DNA from: CAYVQZ01 sp964453435 | GTDB taxonomy: Bacteria > Abyssobacteria > SURF-5 | Reading direction: 5' to 3' | Assembly (NCBI GenBank): GCA_964453435.1 | Contig: CAYVQZ010000005.1 | Span: forward strand, 46,542 to 110,541 | Length of the DNA stretch: 64,000 nucleotides | Shown here: in pieces, positions 1 to 8,809 of the stretch | Layout of the letters: each line of letters opens with the position of its first letter | How positions within the stretch are numbered: position 1 is the first letter of the stretch | Position numbers and translations under genes: made by a program | Notes under the pieces: generated by a model | Told to the model about the DNA's origin: nothing | What the model saw: only the letters and a program-made list of their open reading frames with translations | The model's database searches: none

Positions 1-776
1 CCGCCCACCCAGATCGATATCCCGTCGCCCTCAGGGTCCATCAACGGCATCGCGGGACACATCGTGTAACAGTTCCCGCAGTACATGCACTTGTCCTCGT
101 TCACCGTCACGCTCTTGCGCTTCGCATCCAGCCGTATCGCCCCCGTCGGACACGACGACACCGTCGAGGGAACCTCGCATATCTTGCCCAGACGCTCGTG
201 GTCAACCTTCGGCGGCAACCGGTGAACACCCAGTATCGCTATGTCCGAACAGTGCACCGCTCCGCACATGTTCAAACAGCACGCCAACGCTATCCGAACC
301 TGCGCCGGCAGCTTGTGGCTCCCAAAATACTCGAACAAATCGTCCATCACCGCCTTCACGATGCCAGAGGCGTCCGTCGCAGGCGTGTGGCAGTGCACCC
401 ACCCCTGCGTGTGAACGATGCTCGTGATCGAATTCCCCGTCCCCCCGGGCGTCAACCCGTGCTTCTTCGCCTCCTCGATCAACGGGTCTATCTTCGACTT
501 GTCCGTCAGCAAAAACTCCACGTTGTGACGGCTCGTGAACCGCAAATACCCGTCACAATACGTGTCCGCCATGTCCGCCAAATCGCGAATGTAGTCCGTG
601 CTCACCAGACGCGGCGAACCAAGACGAACCGTGTACAGCTCATCCCCGCTCTCGCCCACGTGCACCAGCACCCCGGGCTTCAATATCTCATGATACTTCC
701 ACTTCCCGTAGTTCTTCTCAATCACCGGAGGAAGCATCTCTTTATAATACGGAGGTCCTATGTCTGTCTTCGCCAT
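1..776 (-). CDS. dsrB: Dissimilatory sulfite reductase beta subunit DsrB (partial, 3' end outside window)
   Basis: The beta subunit pairs with DsrA in the cytoplasmic siroheme enzyme that interconverts sulfite and a DsrC-bound sulfur intermediate. The gene runs off the left edge, leaving about 258 residues of a protein usually near 380. The ATG lies 4 bases after the dsrA stop, and the end of dsrA supplies a purine-rich ribosome site. Family landmarks visible are HCHTPATDASG near residue 128, ACCLNMCGAVHCSDI near 165-179, and a ferredoxin-type cysteine set (C209, C230, C233, C236, C240). Whether the enzyme works reductively or oxidatively cannot be told from this fragment. No dsrC, dsrD or dsrMKJOP is visible. 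Confidence 0.95.
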   Translation of the reverse strand, partial: MAKTDIGPPYYKEMLPPVIEKNYGKWKYHEILKPGVLVHVGESGDELYTVRLGSPRLVSTDYIRDLADMADTYCDGYLRFTSRHNVEFLLTDKSKIDPLIEEAKKHGLTPGGTGNSITSIVHTQGWVHCHTPATDASGIVKAVMDDLFEYFGSHKLPAQVRIALACCLNMCGAVHCSDIAILGVHRLPPKVDHERLGKICEVPSTVSSCPTGAIRLDAKRKSVTVNEDKCMYCGNCYTMCPAMPLMDPEGDGISIWVG

Positions 777-780
777 ATCT

Positions 781-2007
781 CTACACCTCTTCCTTCTTCT
801 GCAGCAACGGCCTGCCTTCCCTGTCCGTCACTTCCTCGGGCCACCAGAAAAAGTACGGGTTCGCCCGAGGCGCATACACCATCTGCGGCACCGCCGGAAG
901 CCCCATCTCCTTCAAAAACGTCCGCATACCGACCCGCTTCACCAACTCGCCGCACCTCTCCCGGAACTTCGCGTTCTCGTCCCACCAATCGTGGATCCGA
1001 CGAGCCAAATCTATGAAGTCCTCGTACGGATGCTCAAACTTCGTAAACGGCACAATCACCGACGACAACATCGCTCCCTCAAGTATCGGCGCCTTCCCGC
1101 CTATCAACAGCGTCGCGCCACGCTCCTTGCCCGGACGAAGCGCCTTCGGCATCACGTTGATGCAGTGCATGCACCGAACACAGTCCTCGTTGATGATCCG
1201 CAACTGCTTCGTGCCCGAATCATACTCGACCGCCGCGGTCGGACACAGCGAGGCAACCTCCTTCTGTATGTCCAAACCAGCCTCCGCATACTCCTTCACC
1301 GCATCCTCGTCCACCTGTATCTCGTCTCGCCACGTCCCTATCACCGACAGGTCCGCACGCGCTATCGACGCCACACAGTCGTTCGGACACCCGCTGAACT
1401 TGAACTTGAACTTGTACGGCCACGGCGGACGATGCAACTCGTCCTGAAACTCGTTCGTCAACGTGTGACACGCGTTCAACGTGTCGTAACACGACCACTC
1501 GCACCGAGCAGGACCCACGCACGCGCTCGGCGTCCGAAGCGCCGAACCCGAACCGCCAAGATCAAACCCGTGGTCCGATAAATCGTCAAAACACGGCTGC
1601 AACTCGTCCGTCGTCGTGCCCAATAAAATAATGTCCCCCGTCGAACCGTGCATGTTCGTCAACCCGCTCCCGTGACGGTCCCATATGTCGCACACCGTCC
1701 GAAGCGCCTTCGCCGTGTAAAACCAGCCCGACGGCATGTTCACCCGCAACGTGTGAAAATGCGCTATGTCAGGATAGTCCTCCGGAAACATCGAGTACCG
1801 GCCTATCACTCCGCCACCATAGCCGGTCACCCCAACGATGCCCCCGTGCTTCCAGTACCCGATACGGTCCCGATACGACCGCTCAAGCTGCAACAACAGA
1901 TCATTGCACGCCTTCTTCTTCTTCCCGGCTCGCTTGATCTCCGTCACAAAGCTCGGCCACGGACCCTTCTCAAGCTCGTCCAACAATGGCGTCCCTTGTT
2001 CACTCAT
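781..2007 (-). CDS. dsrA: Dissimilatory sulfite reductase alpha subunit DsrA
   Basis: This 408-residue catalytic subunit of the alpha2beta2 sulfite reductase has the usual family length. The siroheme-[4Fe-4S] ligands are clear as C-x5-C (C163, C169) and C-x3-C (C207, C211, in SGCPNDC). An inserted ferredoxin domain follows, with C255 and C276-x2-C279-x2-C282 leading into INVMPKAL. The ATG is preceded by a strong aggagaagg site. It is the first gene of a dsrAB pair with a 4-base gap. Codon choice differs visibly from later genes: the coding strand favours TTG for Leu, CGT for Arg, ACG for Thr and TCG for Ser, which fits high expression or a different history. The closest look is to reductive-type bacterial DsrA, but direction needs a tree. 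Confidence 0.97.
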   Translation of the reverse strand: MSEQGTPLLDELEKGPWPSFVTEIKRAGKKKKACNDLLLQLERSYRDRIGYWKHGGIVGVTGYGGGVIGRYSMFPEDYPDIAHFHTLRVNMPSGWFYTAKALRTVCDIWDRHGSGLTNMHGSTGDIILLGTTTDELQPCFDDLSDHGFDLGGSGSALRTPSACVGPARCEWSCYDTLNACHTLTNEFQDELHRPPWPYKFKFKFSGCPNDCVASIARADLSVIGTWRDEIQVDEDAVKEYAEAGLDIQKEVASLCPTAAVEYDSGTKQLRIINEDCVRCMHCINVMPKALRPGKERGATLLIGGKAPILEGAMLSSVIVPFTKFEHPYEDFIDLARRIHDWWDENAKFRERCGELVKRVGMRTFLKEMGLPAVPQMVYAPRANPYFFWWPEEVTDREGRPLLQKKEEV

Positions 2008-2640
2008 AACCTTCTCCTGTCTCCTTAATCTTAGTTAATTTTAGAAAAACGCTAAGCGCAGTCGGAAAGAGGAACTTCGGGATATGCCCATGGCTGTGCC
2101 CGGGTCGACCCTCCCGCCTCATTCCTCTCACTTTTGGTCTCATACCTTGCACGGATGGCAGCTCAACGATTGTTTGGGGCATACCGGAGGGAAATCAGTC
2201 ATTATTTCACCATACAATAGTTGAGCAACTAGCATGCCAGAGTCCGACACACAGAAAAGCCGGGCCGCATGAGCACACGCAACTCGCTGTAAGTGATATG
2301 CTTATCCGCTTCCTCAGATTCGATCAGCGCGGGCAGCGTTAGGGGTGCAATAACCTAAGGAACCGAATCAGGCATGCAATATTTGCATAATACGGGGGCC
2401 GACTGAGCGTCGCTGTGCAAATTTTGCAAGGAGACACAGTCAACCTTCCCGCGGGCCTTTTCCCAGCATGTGGGTGACGAAACGCATCCACAAATATCAT
2501 CAATAAGAACCCATAGAGAAGACAGAAACTCATGAGAACATGGAAAAAGGCCTGACTCCCAAGCCAGAAAAACAATACTTCGATGCCCCTGTCAGCAACA
2601 CACACTGCTCAAGCGCTCAGCCAGGCTGGAGGCGGTTGCC
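2008..2640. other. Intergenic region upstream of dsrA
   Basis: About 630 bases lie between the dsrA start and the tRNA. The part nearest dsrA should hold its minus-strand promoter and leader, but no convincing -35/-10 pair was found. Short open frames on the minus strand at 2000-2182 and 2339-2605 have no recognisable family or good ribosome site, so they are not called. A small inverted repeat, TAGTT-GAGC-AACTA, sits near 2218-2231. Confidence 0.5.
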
Positions 2641-2642
2641 GG

Positions 2643-2726
2643 TGCGGAAGGGGGGACTTGAACCCCCACGGGATCACTCCCACTGGACCCTGAACCCAGC
2701 GCGTCTGCCAATTCCACCACTTCCGC
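2643..2726 (-). tRNA. tRNA-Leu (anticodon CAG)
   Basis: On the minus strand the sequence folds as a class II tRNA. The acceptor stem is GCGGAAG/CTTCCGC, the D arm contains GGAATTGGCAGAC, and the anticodon stem-loop CTGGG-TTCAGGG-TCCAG carries CAG. A long variable arm follows, then the T arm GGGGGTTCAAGTCCCCC. The discriminator is A followed by CC and then G, so the CCA end is not fully encoded. The long variable arm and the CAG anticodon identify leucine. Confidence 0.96.
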
Positions 2727-2878
2727 AGTCGTAAACAAGGGTCATTGTACTCCACGAACGGCGAGCAAGTCAAGCGATGAGGAAGCTAAAAAACTTGACA
2801 ATGGTGGAGGGCTCTTTGTATGGTAAAAATCGTTGCCAAGGAATGCCAGAGGGGTGCAATCGACTGGGGGAAGGGAAG

Positions 2879-3153
2879 ATGGCGCAATCTGACGTCGCGG
2901 CATTGGCGGCCCAACTGTGTGACGCCTACAATAAGTTCAAGGCTGACGATCCGCAAACTCTTGAGCTTTTCACCAATGACATCCTTTATCGCGACCCCTC
3001 CTTCACGGTCACTATGGGTACTCGAACGAACTTCCCGTCGAACAGCGGCTCCGGGATGTCATTGGATGGCAAATAGGCGATGGCGCCCCGCAGATACAGA
3101 AGCTGATTATTTCCAGAATCCTGCTGGGCAGGGAATTCTCTCCGGTCACATAA
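2879..3153 (+). pseudogene. Possible frameshifted small protein gene
   Basis: An ATG at 2879 sits behind a good site (gggaaggg). It opens a frame reading MAQSDVAALAAQLCDAY and on through LFTNDILYRDPSF, with a composition like real protein, before drifting into low-quality residues and a stop at 3076. Near 3010-3016 another frame takes over (YGYSNELPVEQRLRDVIGWQ and onward) and ends at 3153. Joining the two gives roughly 90 residues with a weak look of a SnoaL/NTF2-like fold. This is inference from coding appearance only. It could be a decayed gene, a sequencing error, or chance. Confidence 0.3.
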
Positions 3154-3451
3154 GCCATTGGAACCGGGGGTTCACCAGTCAGTCGGTTTCAATCCTTGCG
3201 CGCCGCGTCCCTTCCTTAAGGATGGGTGTGACGCAACACGACATTCAGTCAGCGGAAACAGCGCGTTTCGGCCATGACGCGTCTGCTTTGCGCGACAGGG
3301 TCGCGTCCGCTTGGGTCACGTTTGATTCTTGGCAGCGGTTTCCGCTTTATCGGGGTTGCAGCCTCATAATGTGAAGAGCTTTGGCGAACCGAATTCTTTC
3401 GCTGCATTCAGGAAAATCAGGGAATCTCTCGCGCAATGAGAACTGAAACAG
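3154..3451. other. Intergenic region, nothing firm
   Basis: About 300 bases between the possible frameshifted gene and the fmdB promoter. It holds one isolated CRISPR-like string (gtttcaatccttgcgcgcc near 3187) and a short inverted element around ccttaagg. No second copy, gene or terminator was recognised. Confidence 0.4.
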
Positions 3452-3480
3452 TTGAAAATGGCGTCGTGATTTATTATAAT
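3452..3480 (+). promoter_or_regulatory. Sigma-70 promoter for fmdB
   Basis: TTGAAA at 3452-3457 and a perfect TATAAT at 3475-3480 are separated by 17 bases. Transcription would start about 45 bases upstream of the fmdB ATG and could read on into the arginine genes. Confidence 0.75.
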
Positions 3481-3532
3481 CTGAATCTTCTTTACATGTG
3501 GAATCACATCGATTTACGGAGATTGTTGGAAA

Positions 3533-3823
3533 ATGCCTACGTATGAGTATGAATGCAGCAAGTGTGGTCACCTGTTTGACGTGTTTCACAGTATGACCGC
3601 GAAACCCCGAATCAAGTGCCCCGAGTGTGGCGGAAAAACGAAGAAAAAGATAAGCGCGGGCGCAGGCATAATTTTCAAGGGGTCCGGTTTTTACGAGACG
3701 GATTACAAGAGGAAATCGAGCCCGAAAGAAGGAAAAGCCGAAGGGGAAGCCGCAACAAGGAATGGTAAAGGAGCGGAAACCAAGAAGGAAGAGAAAAAGA
3801 CGGAGAAACCGAAGGATGATTGA
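3533..3823 (+). CDS. FmdB family zinc-ribbon protein
   Basis: This 96-residue protein starts MPTYEYECSKCGHLFDVF and has a second CPECGG pair at about residues 31-35, the two CxxC knuckles of an FmdB-type zinc ribbon. After residue 60 it becomes a lysine/glutamate-rich, probably disordered tail, which is common in this family. The role is uncertain: the founding member was proposed as a regulator of formamidase/amidase genes, but most homologues have no assigned function. It lies directly upstream of argD, with about 60 bases between its stop and the argD ATG, and may share its transcript. Confidence 0.85.
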   Translation: MPTYEYECSKCGHLFDVFHSMTAKPRIKCPECGGKTKKKISAGAGIIFKGSGFYETDYKRKSSPKEGKAEGEAATRNGKGAETKKEEKKTEKPKDD

Positions 3824-3886
3824 TTCGGTAGTTTTTTGGGGAACCGAGGGGCAACCAAGTCAGTTTTTTGTCGAGCGACCGGAAAG

Positions 3887-5095
3887 ATGAAATCAAAAGA
3901 GATCAAAGAGCTGAATCATAAATACGTGATCGATACGTATGGAAAGCATCGGAGTCTCGCGCTGGTGGCGGGAAAAGGCTCGAGAGTCACGGACGCCGAC
4001 GGAAAGACCTATTTGGATTTCCTTTCGGGGCTTGCCGTGAACGGCTTGGGCCATTGTCATCCACGCGTCGTAGCTGCCATAAAAAAACAAGCCGAAACGC
4101 TCATACACGTTTCGAATCTCTACTACATCGAGCCCCAGGTTGTGCTCGCTCGGCGCCTGGTCGAGAACTCATTCGCCGCGAAGTGTTTCTTCTGTAACAG
4201 TGGAGCGGAGTCGAACGAGGCCGCGATTAAACTGGCCCGAAAATGGGGACACACCTCCGGGAAAGGCCCTCACATCGTAACGTTCAGGAATTCGTTTCAT
4301 GGGCGCACTCTTGCCACAATTACCGCGACGGGACAGGAGAAATTTCACAAGAATTTCCATCCCCTGGTTGAAGGGTTCACATACGCCTCTTTCAACGACC
4401 TGGAAGCCGTGGAAGAAACAATCGACGAAACGACCTGCGCCGTAATGGTCGAGTTGATCCAGGCGGAGGGCGGCGTGCACGTTGCCACGGATGAATTTGC
4501 GAGGGGAATGCGTGAACTGTGCGACAAACGCGGCGTGTTGCTGATCCTGGATGAAGTGCAAACCGGGATGGGACGCACCGGCACGCTCTTTGCTTACGAG
4601 CATTACGGCATTGAACCGGACATCATGACGCTGGCCAAGTCGCTCGGCGGCGGCGTTCCCATCGGCGCCATGCTTGCCGGACCCAATGTCGCCGATGTCT
4701 TCCAGCCCGGGGACCACGCCGCGACGTTCGGGGGAAACCCGCTTGTTTCGGCGGCTGCGACGGCGACTATCGAGGTGATGACGGAAGAAGGGTTTCTTCC
4801 AGGCGTCCGCGAGCTTTCCAAATACCTTTTCAACCGGATTTCCGATATCGCAAAAAACCGCGATTGCATAAAAGAGGTCCGGGGCCGCGGCATGATTATG
4901 GGAATCGAATTCGACCGGCCGGTGAAAGCCATTGTCGACAGGTGCTGCGAGAAGGGTTTGATTGCGGGGACAGCCGGAGAGAAAGTGCTTCGCTTGTTGC
5001 CGCCGCTGACGACAAACAAGAATGAAATTGACGAGGCGCTTGCGATTATCGAATCGGTTTTCGAGGAAACGACGCATGAAGGCGCTCAAGCATAA
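3887..5095 (+). CDS. argD: Acetylornithine aminotransferase
   Basis: A PLP-dependent class III aminotransferase of about 402 residues that converts N-acetylglutamate semialdehyde to N-acetylornithine in the cytoplasm. Visible marks are the phosphate-binding NSGAESNEAAIKLARKWG, the LILDEVQTGMGRTG motif, and the Schiff-base lysine K251 in LAKSLGGG. The ATG at 3887 is chosen over an upstream in-frame codon at 3836 because it follows ggaaag and gives the usual N-terminus (KYVIDTYGKH). It overlaps argF by 20 bases, so the two are probably translationally coupled. The argB, argC and argJ genes are not in the window. A related omega-aminotransferase activity is possible, but the context favours ArgD. 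Confidence 0.93.
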   Translation: MKSKEIKELNHKYVIDTYGKHRSLALVAGKGSRVTDADGKTYLDFLSGLAVNGLGHCHPRVVAAIKKQAETLIHVSNLYYIEPQVVLARRLVENSFAAKCFFCNSGAESNEAAIKLARKWGHTSGKGPHIVTFRNSFHGRTLATITATGQEKFHKNFHPLVEGFTYASFNDLEAVEETIDETTCAVMVELIQAEGGVHVATDEFARGMRELCDKRGVLLILDEVQTGMGRTGTLFAYEHYGIEPDIMTLAKSLGGGVPIGAMLAGPNVADVFQPGDHAATFGGNPLVSAAATATIEVMTEEGFLPGVRELSKYLFNRISDIAKNRDCIKEVRGRGMIMGIEFDRPVKAIVDRCCEKGLIAGTAGEKVLRLLPPLTTNKNEIDEALAIIESVFEETTHEGAQA

Positions 5096-5999
5096 AGACT
5101 TGATATCAATATTCGAACTGTCCGAAGACGAGATAGAAGAAATCTTTTCTGTGGCGGCAGATTTGAAACTGAAGTTATGCGACAAAATGGCATTCACACC
5201 GCTGTCGGGGAAAACTCTTGCGATGATCTTCGAGAAGCCGAGCCTGCGAACACGCGTGACGTTTGAAACGGGAATGACCCAGTTGGGCGGACACGCAATC
5301 TATCTCAGTCCAAACGATATCAGCATGGGCACACGAGAGACGGTGGCCGACACGGCCAAAAACCTTGAACGCCTGGTGGATGGGATCATGGCGCGAACGT
5401 TTTCTCACGATACCGTTGTTGAGATGGCGCGAACGGCCTCTATCCCCGTTATCAACGGCCTCACCGACAAACTCCATCCCTGCCAGGTCTTGAGCGATTG
5501 TTTCACGGTCCGGGAGAAGCTGGGCTCGTTAAAGGGTCTGAAGGTAGCGTTCCTGGGAGATGGCAACAACGTCGCTCATTCCTGGATTTATGCCTCGGCG
5601 CGACTCGGTTTCCAGGTCTCGATTGCGTGTCCCGAAGGATACGAACCCCTGCCCGAGATAGTCGCCGAAGCGCAGGCCGAGAGGAGCGGGAGCATAACGA
5701 TACCTCGGGATGTCGCCGAAGCCCTCGAAGGCGCCGACATCGTATATACCGATGTTTGGGCCAGCATGGGGCAGGAGAGTGAAGCAGAGAAGAGGCGCGA
5801 GGTATTCAAGCCGTACCAGTTAAACAGCGCGGCGCTCGGACTGGCTCGCCCCGGCGCATTGGTGATGCACTGCCTTCCCGCTCACAGGGGCGAGGAAATT
5901 ACCGATGACGTCATTGACGGCCCGCAATCGGTCGTGTTCGAGCAAGCCGAAAATCGCTTGCATATTCAAAAGGCCATCCTCGTGCTTTTGATGTCGTAA
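5076..5999 (+). CDS. argF: Ornithine carbamoyltransferase
   Basis: This cytoplasmic enzyme of about 307 residues makes citrulline from ornithine and carbamoyl phosphate. The carbamoyl-phosphate loop reads FEKPSLRTRVTFE; Leu replaces the Thr of the textbook STRTR, a variant common in many OTCases. The LHPCQVLSD motif and the ornithine-side HCLPAHRGEE motif are both present, which argues against N-acetyl- or N-succinylornithine variants. The start at 5076 is the first ATG giving the family N-terminus. It lies inside the end of argD with gagg just upstream. Confidence 0.94.
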   Translation: MKALKHKDLISIFELSEDEIEEIFSVAADLKLKLCDKMAFTPLSGKTLAMIFEKPSLRTRVTFETGMTQLGGHAIYLSPNDISMGTRETVADTAKNLERLVDGIMARTFSHDTVVEMARTASIPVINGLTDKLHPCQVLSDCFTVREKLGSLKGLKVAFLGDGNNVAHSWIYASARLGFQVSIACPEGYEPLPEIVAEAQAERSGSITIPRDVAEALEGADIVYTDVWASMGQESEAEKRREVFKPYQLNSAALGLARPGALVMHCLPAHRGEEITDDVIDGPQSVVFEQAENRLHIQKAILVLLMS

Positions 6000-6107
6000 T
6001 TGAAGACTTTGGCGGTTCTCTCCGTTCTTCGGACACGGTTCATCTTGCAGGCCCGCCAACCGAAACGATGAAGAGCGGTTCACCACGGGAACAGAAAAAG
6101 TGAGAAC

Positions 6108-7310
6108 ATGAAAAAAGACGCGAAGAAAATTATCCTGGCTTACTCCGGCGGCCTCGACACCTCGGTTATACTCAGATGGCTGCGCGACAATTACAATGCG
6201 GACGTGGTGGCTTACACGGCCGACCTGGGACAAGGCGAAGAACTGGAGCCACTGAATGAGAAAGCGGTCAAAACGGGCGCCAGCAAAATGTACATCGAGG
6301 ACCTGAAGGAAGAATTCGTTCGCGACTTCGTGTTTCCCGCGGTCAAGGCAAACCTTGTCTATGAAGGCGCTTACCTGCTGGGCACCTCCATAGCGCGTCC
6401 GCTCATCGCAAAGCGACAAATCGAAATAGCGCGCTTGGAAGGAGCGGATGCCGTTGCCCATGGAGCGACCGGCAAAGGCAACGATCAGGTGCGCTTCGAG
6501 CTCACATATTTTGCGCTCGAACCGCACATAACGGTCATAGCGCCGTGGCGGGAGTGGACGTTCAAGTCGCGAACCGACCTCATCGCATATGCGCGCGATT
6601 CCGGTATACCAATCACGATAACGGAAGAAAAGCCGTACAGCAGCGACCGCAACTTGTTTCACATCAGTTTCGAGGGCGGCATCCTCGAGGACCCGTGGAT
6701 GGAACCGCCTGCGGACATGTTCCTCCTCACCGTTGCGCCCGAAGAGGCGCCGGACTCACCGACATACCTTGAACTCGAATTCGAGCGAGGCATCCCGGTC
6801 GCCCTCGACGGCCGGCGTTTGGGACCCGTGGAGCTGCTCACCCAGCTCAACGACGTAGCTGGCAGGAACGGGGTGGGGCGAGTCGACATGGTCGAAAACC
6901 GATTTGTCGGCATGAAGTCAAGAGGAGTATATGAAACTCCCGGCGGCGCCGTTCTGCACATTGCTCACCGCGCGCTCGAATCAATCACGCTTGACCGCGA
7001 GGTAATGCATTTGAGAGACTCGTTGATTCCTCGTTACTCGGAACTCGTTTACTACGGATTCTGGTTCTCGCCGGAAGCCGAGATAATGCGCAAGATAATC
7101 GACGACACACAGCGGAACGTCAGCGGGACCGTTCGCCTGAAGCTATATAAGGGCAATTGCGCCGTGGTCGGCCGGAAATCGCCGGAGTCGCTGTACCACC
7201 ACGATTTTGCCACTTTCGAACAAGACGCCGTTTACAACCAGGCCGATGCCGAGGGTTTTATCCGTTTGAACGCCCTGAGACTCCGCATTCGAGCGCTTCT
7301 CGGACGCTGA
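6108..7310 (+). CDS. argG: Argininosuccinate synthase
   Basis: A 400-residue cytoplasmic ligase that joins citrulline and aspartate using ATP. The N-terminal PP-loop AYSGGLDTSV (residues 11-20) binds ATP, and HGATGKGNDQVRFE is the family signature. Length matches the family. It follows argF by about 108 bases and precedes argH by 17, so the arginine genes probably form one transcript. No ARG-box-like operator was recognised in the gap ahead of it. Confidence 0.96.
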   Translation: MKKDAKKIILAYSGGLDTSVILRWLRDNYNADVVAYTADLGQGEELEPLNEKAVKTGASKMYIEDLKEEFVRDFVFPAVKANLVYEGAYLLGTSIARPLIAKRQIEIARLEGADAVAHGATGKGNDQVRFELTYFALEPHITVIAPWREWTFKSRTDLIAYARDSGIPITITEEKPYSSDRNLFHISFEGGILEDPWMEPPADMFLLTVAPEEAPDSPTYLELEFERGIPVALDGRRLGPVELLTQLNDVAGRNGVGRVDMVENRFVGMKSRGVYETPGGAVLHIAHRALESITLDREVMHLRDSLIPRYSELVYYGFWFSPEAEIMRKIIDDTQRNVSGTVRLKLYKGNCAVVGRKSPESLYHHDFATFEQDAVYNQADAEGFIRLNALRLRIRALLGR

Positions 7311-7327
7311 AGGAGAAAGGACGCCCC

Positions 7328-8710
7328 ATGTCAAAAAAACAATGGGGAGGAAGATTCAGAAAAGAACAGGACCAGCTCGCGCTGCTTTACAGCCAATCGG
7401 TCTCATTCGAATGGCGCTTGTTCCCCTATGACATTGCGGGCAGTATCGCGTATGCTCGCGTTCTGGCCGAATGTGCGATCATCAAGAAATCCGAAACAAA
7501 CAAGATAATCAAGGCGCTTCGCGAAATCGAGAGGGAAATCCTTGACGGCAAATTTTCCTTCGACGTCGAGCTCGAGGATATCCACACGAACATCGAAACC
7601 GCCCTCGTCAAGCGAATTGGCGCCGACGTCGGCGGTAAGCTGCACACGGGCCGTAGTCGAAACGACCAGATCGCGCTCGACATGCGAATGTATGTTCGCG
7701 ATGAAACGATTACCATCATCGAGCTGATACGGGAATTCCAGAGAGCGCTCGTCGAACTGGCCGAGGAGAACATTGAAGTCATTATGCCCGGGTTTACACA
7801 CCTGCAGCATGCACAGCCCCTGCTTTTCGCGCATCATATGATGGCGTATTATGAAATGCTGCGCCGCGATGAAGAGAGGTTTGTCGCATGCTATCACGCC
7901 GCCGACGTGCTGCCGCTTGGCTCCGCGGCGCTTGCCGGAACGAGTTTTCCGATTGACCGAAAGAGGTTGGCCGAGGAACTGAAATTCGACGAAGTCTCCC
8001 GCAACAGCGTCGACGCCGTCGCGGACCGGGATTATCTCATAGAATTCGTTTCCGCATGCTCGATCCTGATGATGCACATTTCGCGCCTGAGCGAAGAACT
8101 CGTCATCTGGTCCTCGCCCGAGTTCGGATTCGTGGAGATCGACGATTCGTTTGCGACGGGTTCAAGCATCATGCCTCAGAAGAAAAATCCCGACATCGCT
8201 GAACTCGCCCGCGCGAAAACAGCCCGCACATACGGGAACCTGATGACGCTTCTCGGACTCATGAAAGGTCTTCCGCTCGCCTATAACAGGGATTTGCAGG
8301 AGGACAAACCGTGTGTCTTCGATTCGATAGACACGGTAAAGGCAACACTCCGAGTGTTTGCTCCGATGGTCCGGACACTGACCGTGTTTGGCGGTCGCAT
8401 GGAGGAAGTGTGTCGGACCGGATTCCTCACGGCAACCGACCTCGCCGATTATCTGGCCAGAAAAGGCATGCCGTTTCGCCAGGCCCACGAAGTAGTCGGC
8501 AAACTCGTCAGCCACTGTCTTAGTGAGGTTGCCGTCCTCGAGGACTTGCCGATTGAAACTTTCAAGAAATTCTCACCCCTGATAGAAAAAGATGTCTTTC
8601 AAATCCTTCGTCTCGAGGAATCGGTCAACTCGCGTCGAATCCCGGGCGGCACCGCCCGACCCACCGTACTGCGCGCCATCCGAAAAGCAAAAAAGGAACT
8701 GGAAATCTGA
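7328..8710 (+). CDS. argH: Argininosuccinate lyase
   Basis: A 460-residue member of the fumarase/aspartase superfamily that splits argininosuccinate into arginine and fumarate. The start MSKKQWGGRF is typical and lies behind aggagaaagg. The signature GSSIMPQKKNPD carries the flexible catalytic serine, and HTGRSRNDQIA and TGFTHLQHAQP-like loops (here PGFTHLQHAQP) complete the active site. The family C-terminus (GGTARPTVLRAIRKAK) is intact. It closes the argDFGH cluster. Confidence 0.96.
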   Translation: MSKKQWGGRFRKEQDQLALLYSQSVSFEWRLFPYDIAGSIAYARVLAECAIIKKSETNKIIKALREIEREILDGKFSFDVELEDIHTNIETALVKRIGADVGGKLHTGRSRNDQIALDMRMYVRDETITIIELIREFQRALVELAEENIEVIMPGFTHLQHAQPLLFAHHMMAYYEMLRRDEERFVACYHAADVLPLGSAALAGTSFPIDRKRLAEELKFDEVSRNSVDAVADRDYLIEFVSACSILMMHISRLSEELVIWSSPEFGFVEIDDSFATGSSIMPQKKNPDIAELARAKTARTYGNLMTLLGLMKGLPLAYNRDLQEDKPCVFDSIDTVKATLRVFAPMVRTLTVFGGRMEEVCRTGFLTATDLADYLARKGMPFRQAHEVVGKLVSHCLSEVAVLEDLPIETFKKFSPLIEKDVFQILRLEESVNSRRIPGGTARPTVLRAIRKAKKELEI

Positions 8711-8809
8711 GGGCCCTTTCCTTGCTGAGAAACGTTGATAGCGGCTGACTATCCCGAATGACATGATTTTTTAAAGAGATTGTTTGAAATGTGACCGGAT
8801 TACAGGCTC

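Noticed and set aside
2000..2182. 60-residue minus-strand frame overlapping the dsrA start
   Set aside because: It overlaps the dsrA ribosome site and looks like leader sequence.
2339..2605. 88-residue hydrophobic frame on the minus strand
   Set aside because: No ribosome site, no recognisable family, and composition falls apart after the first 45 residues.
3186..3235. CRISPR-repeat-like string gtttcaatccttgcgcgcc with a palindromic neighbour
   Set aside because: Only one copy, no spacers, and no cas gene in the window.
8162..8515. 117-residue frame antisense to argH
   Set aside because: Shadow of a conserved coding frame.
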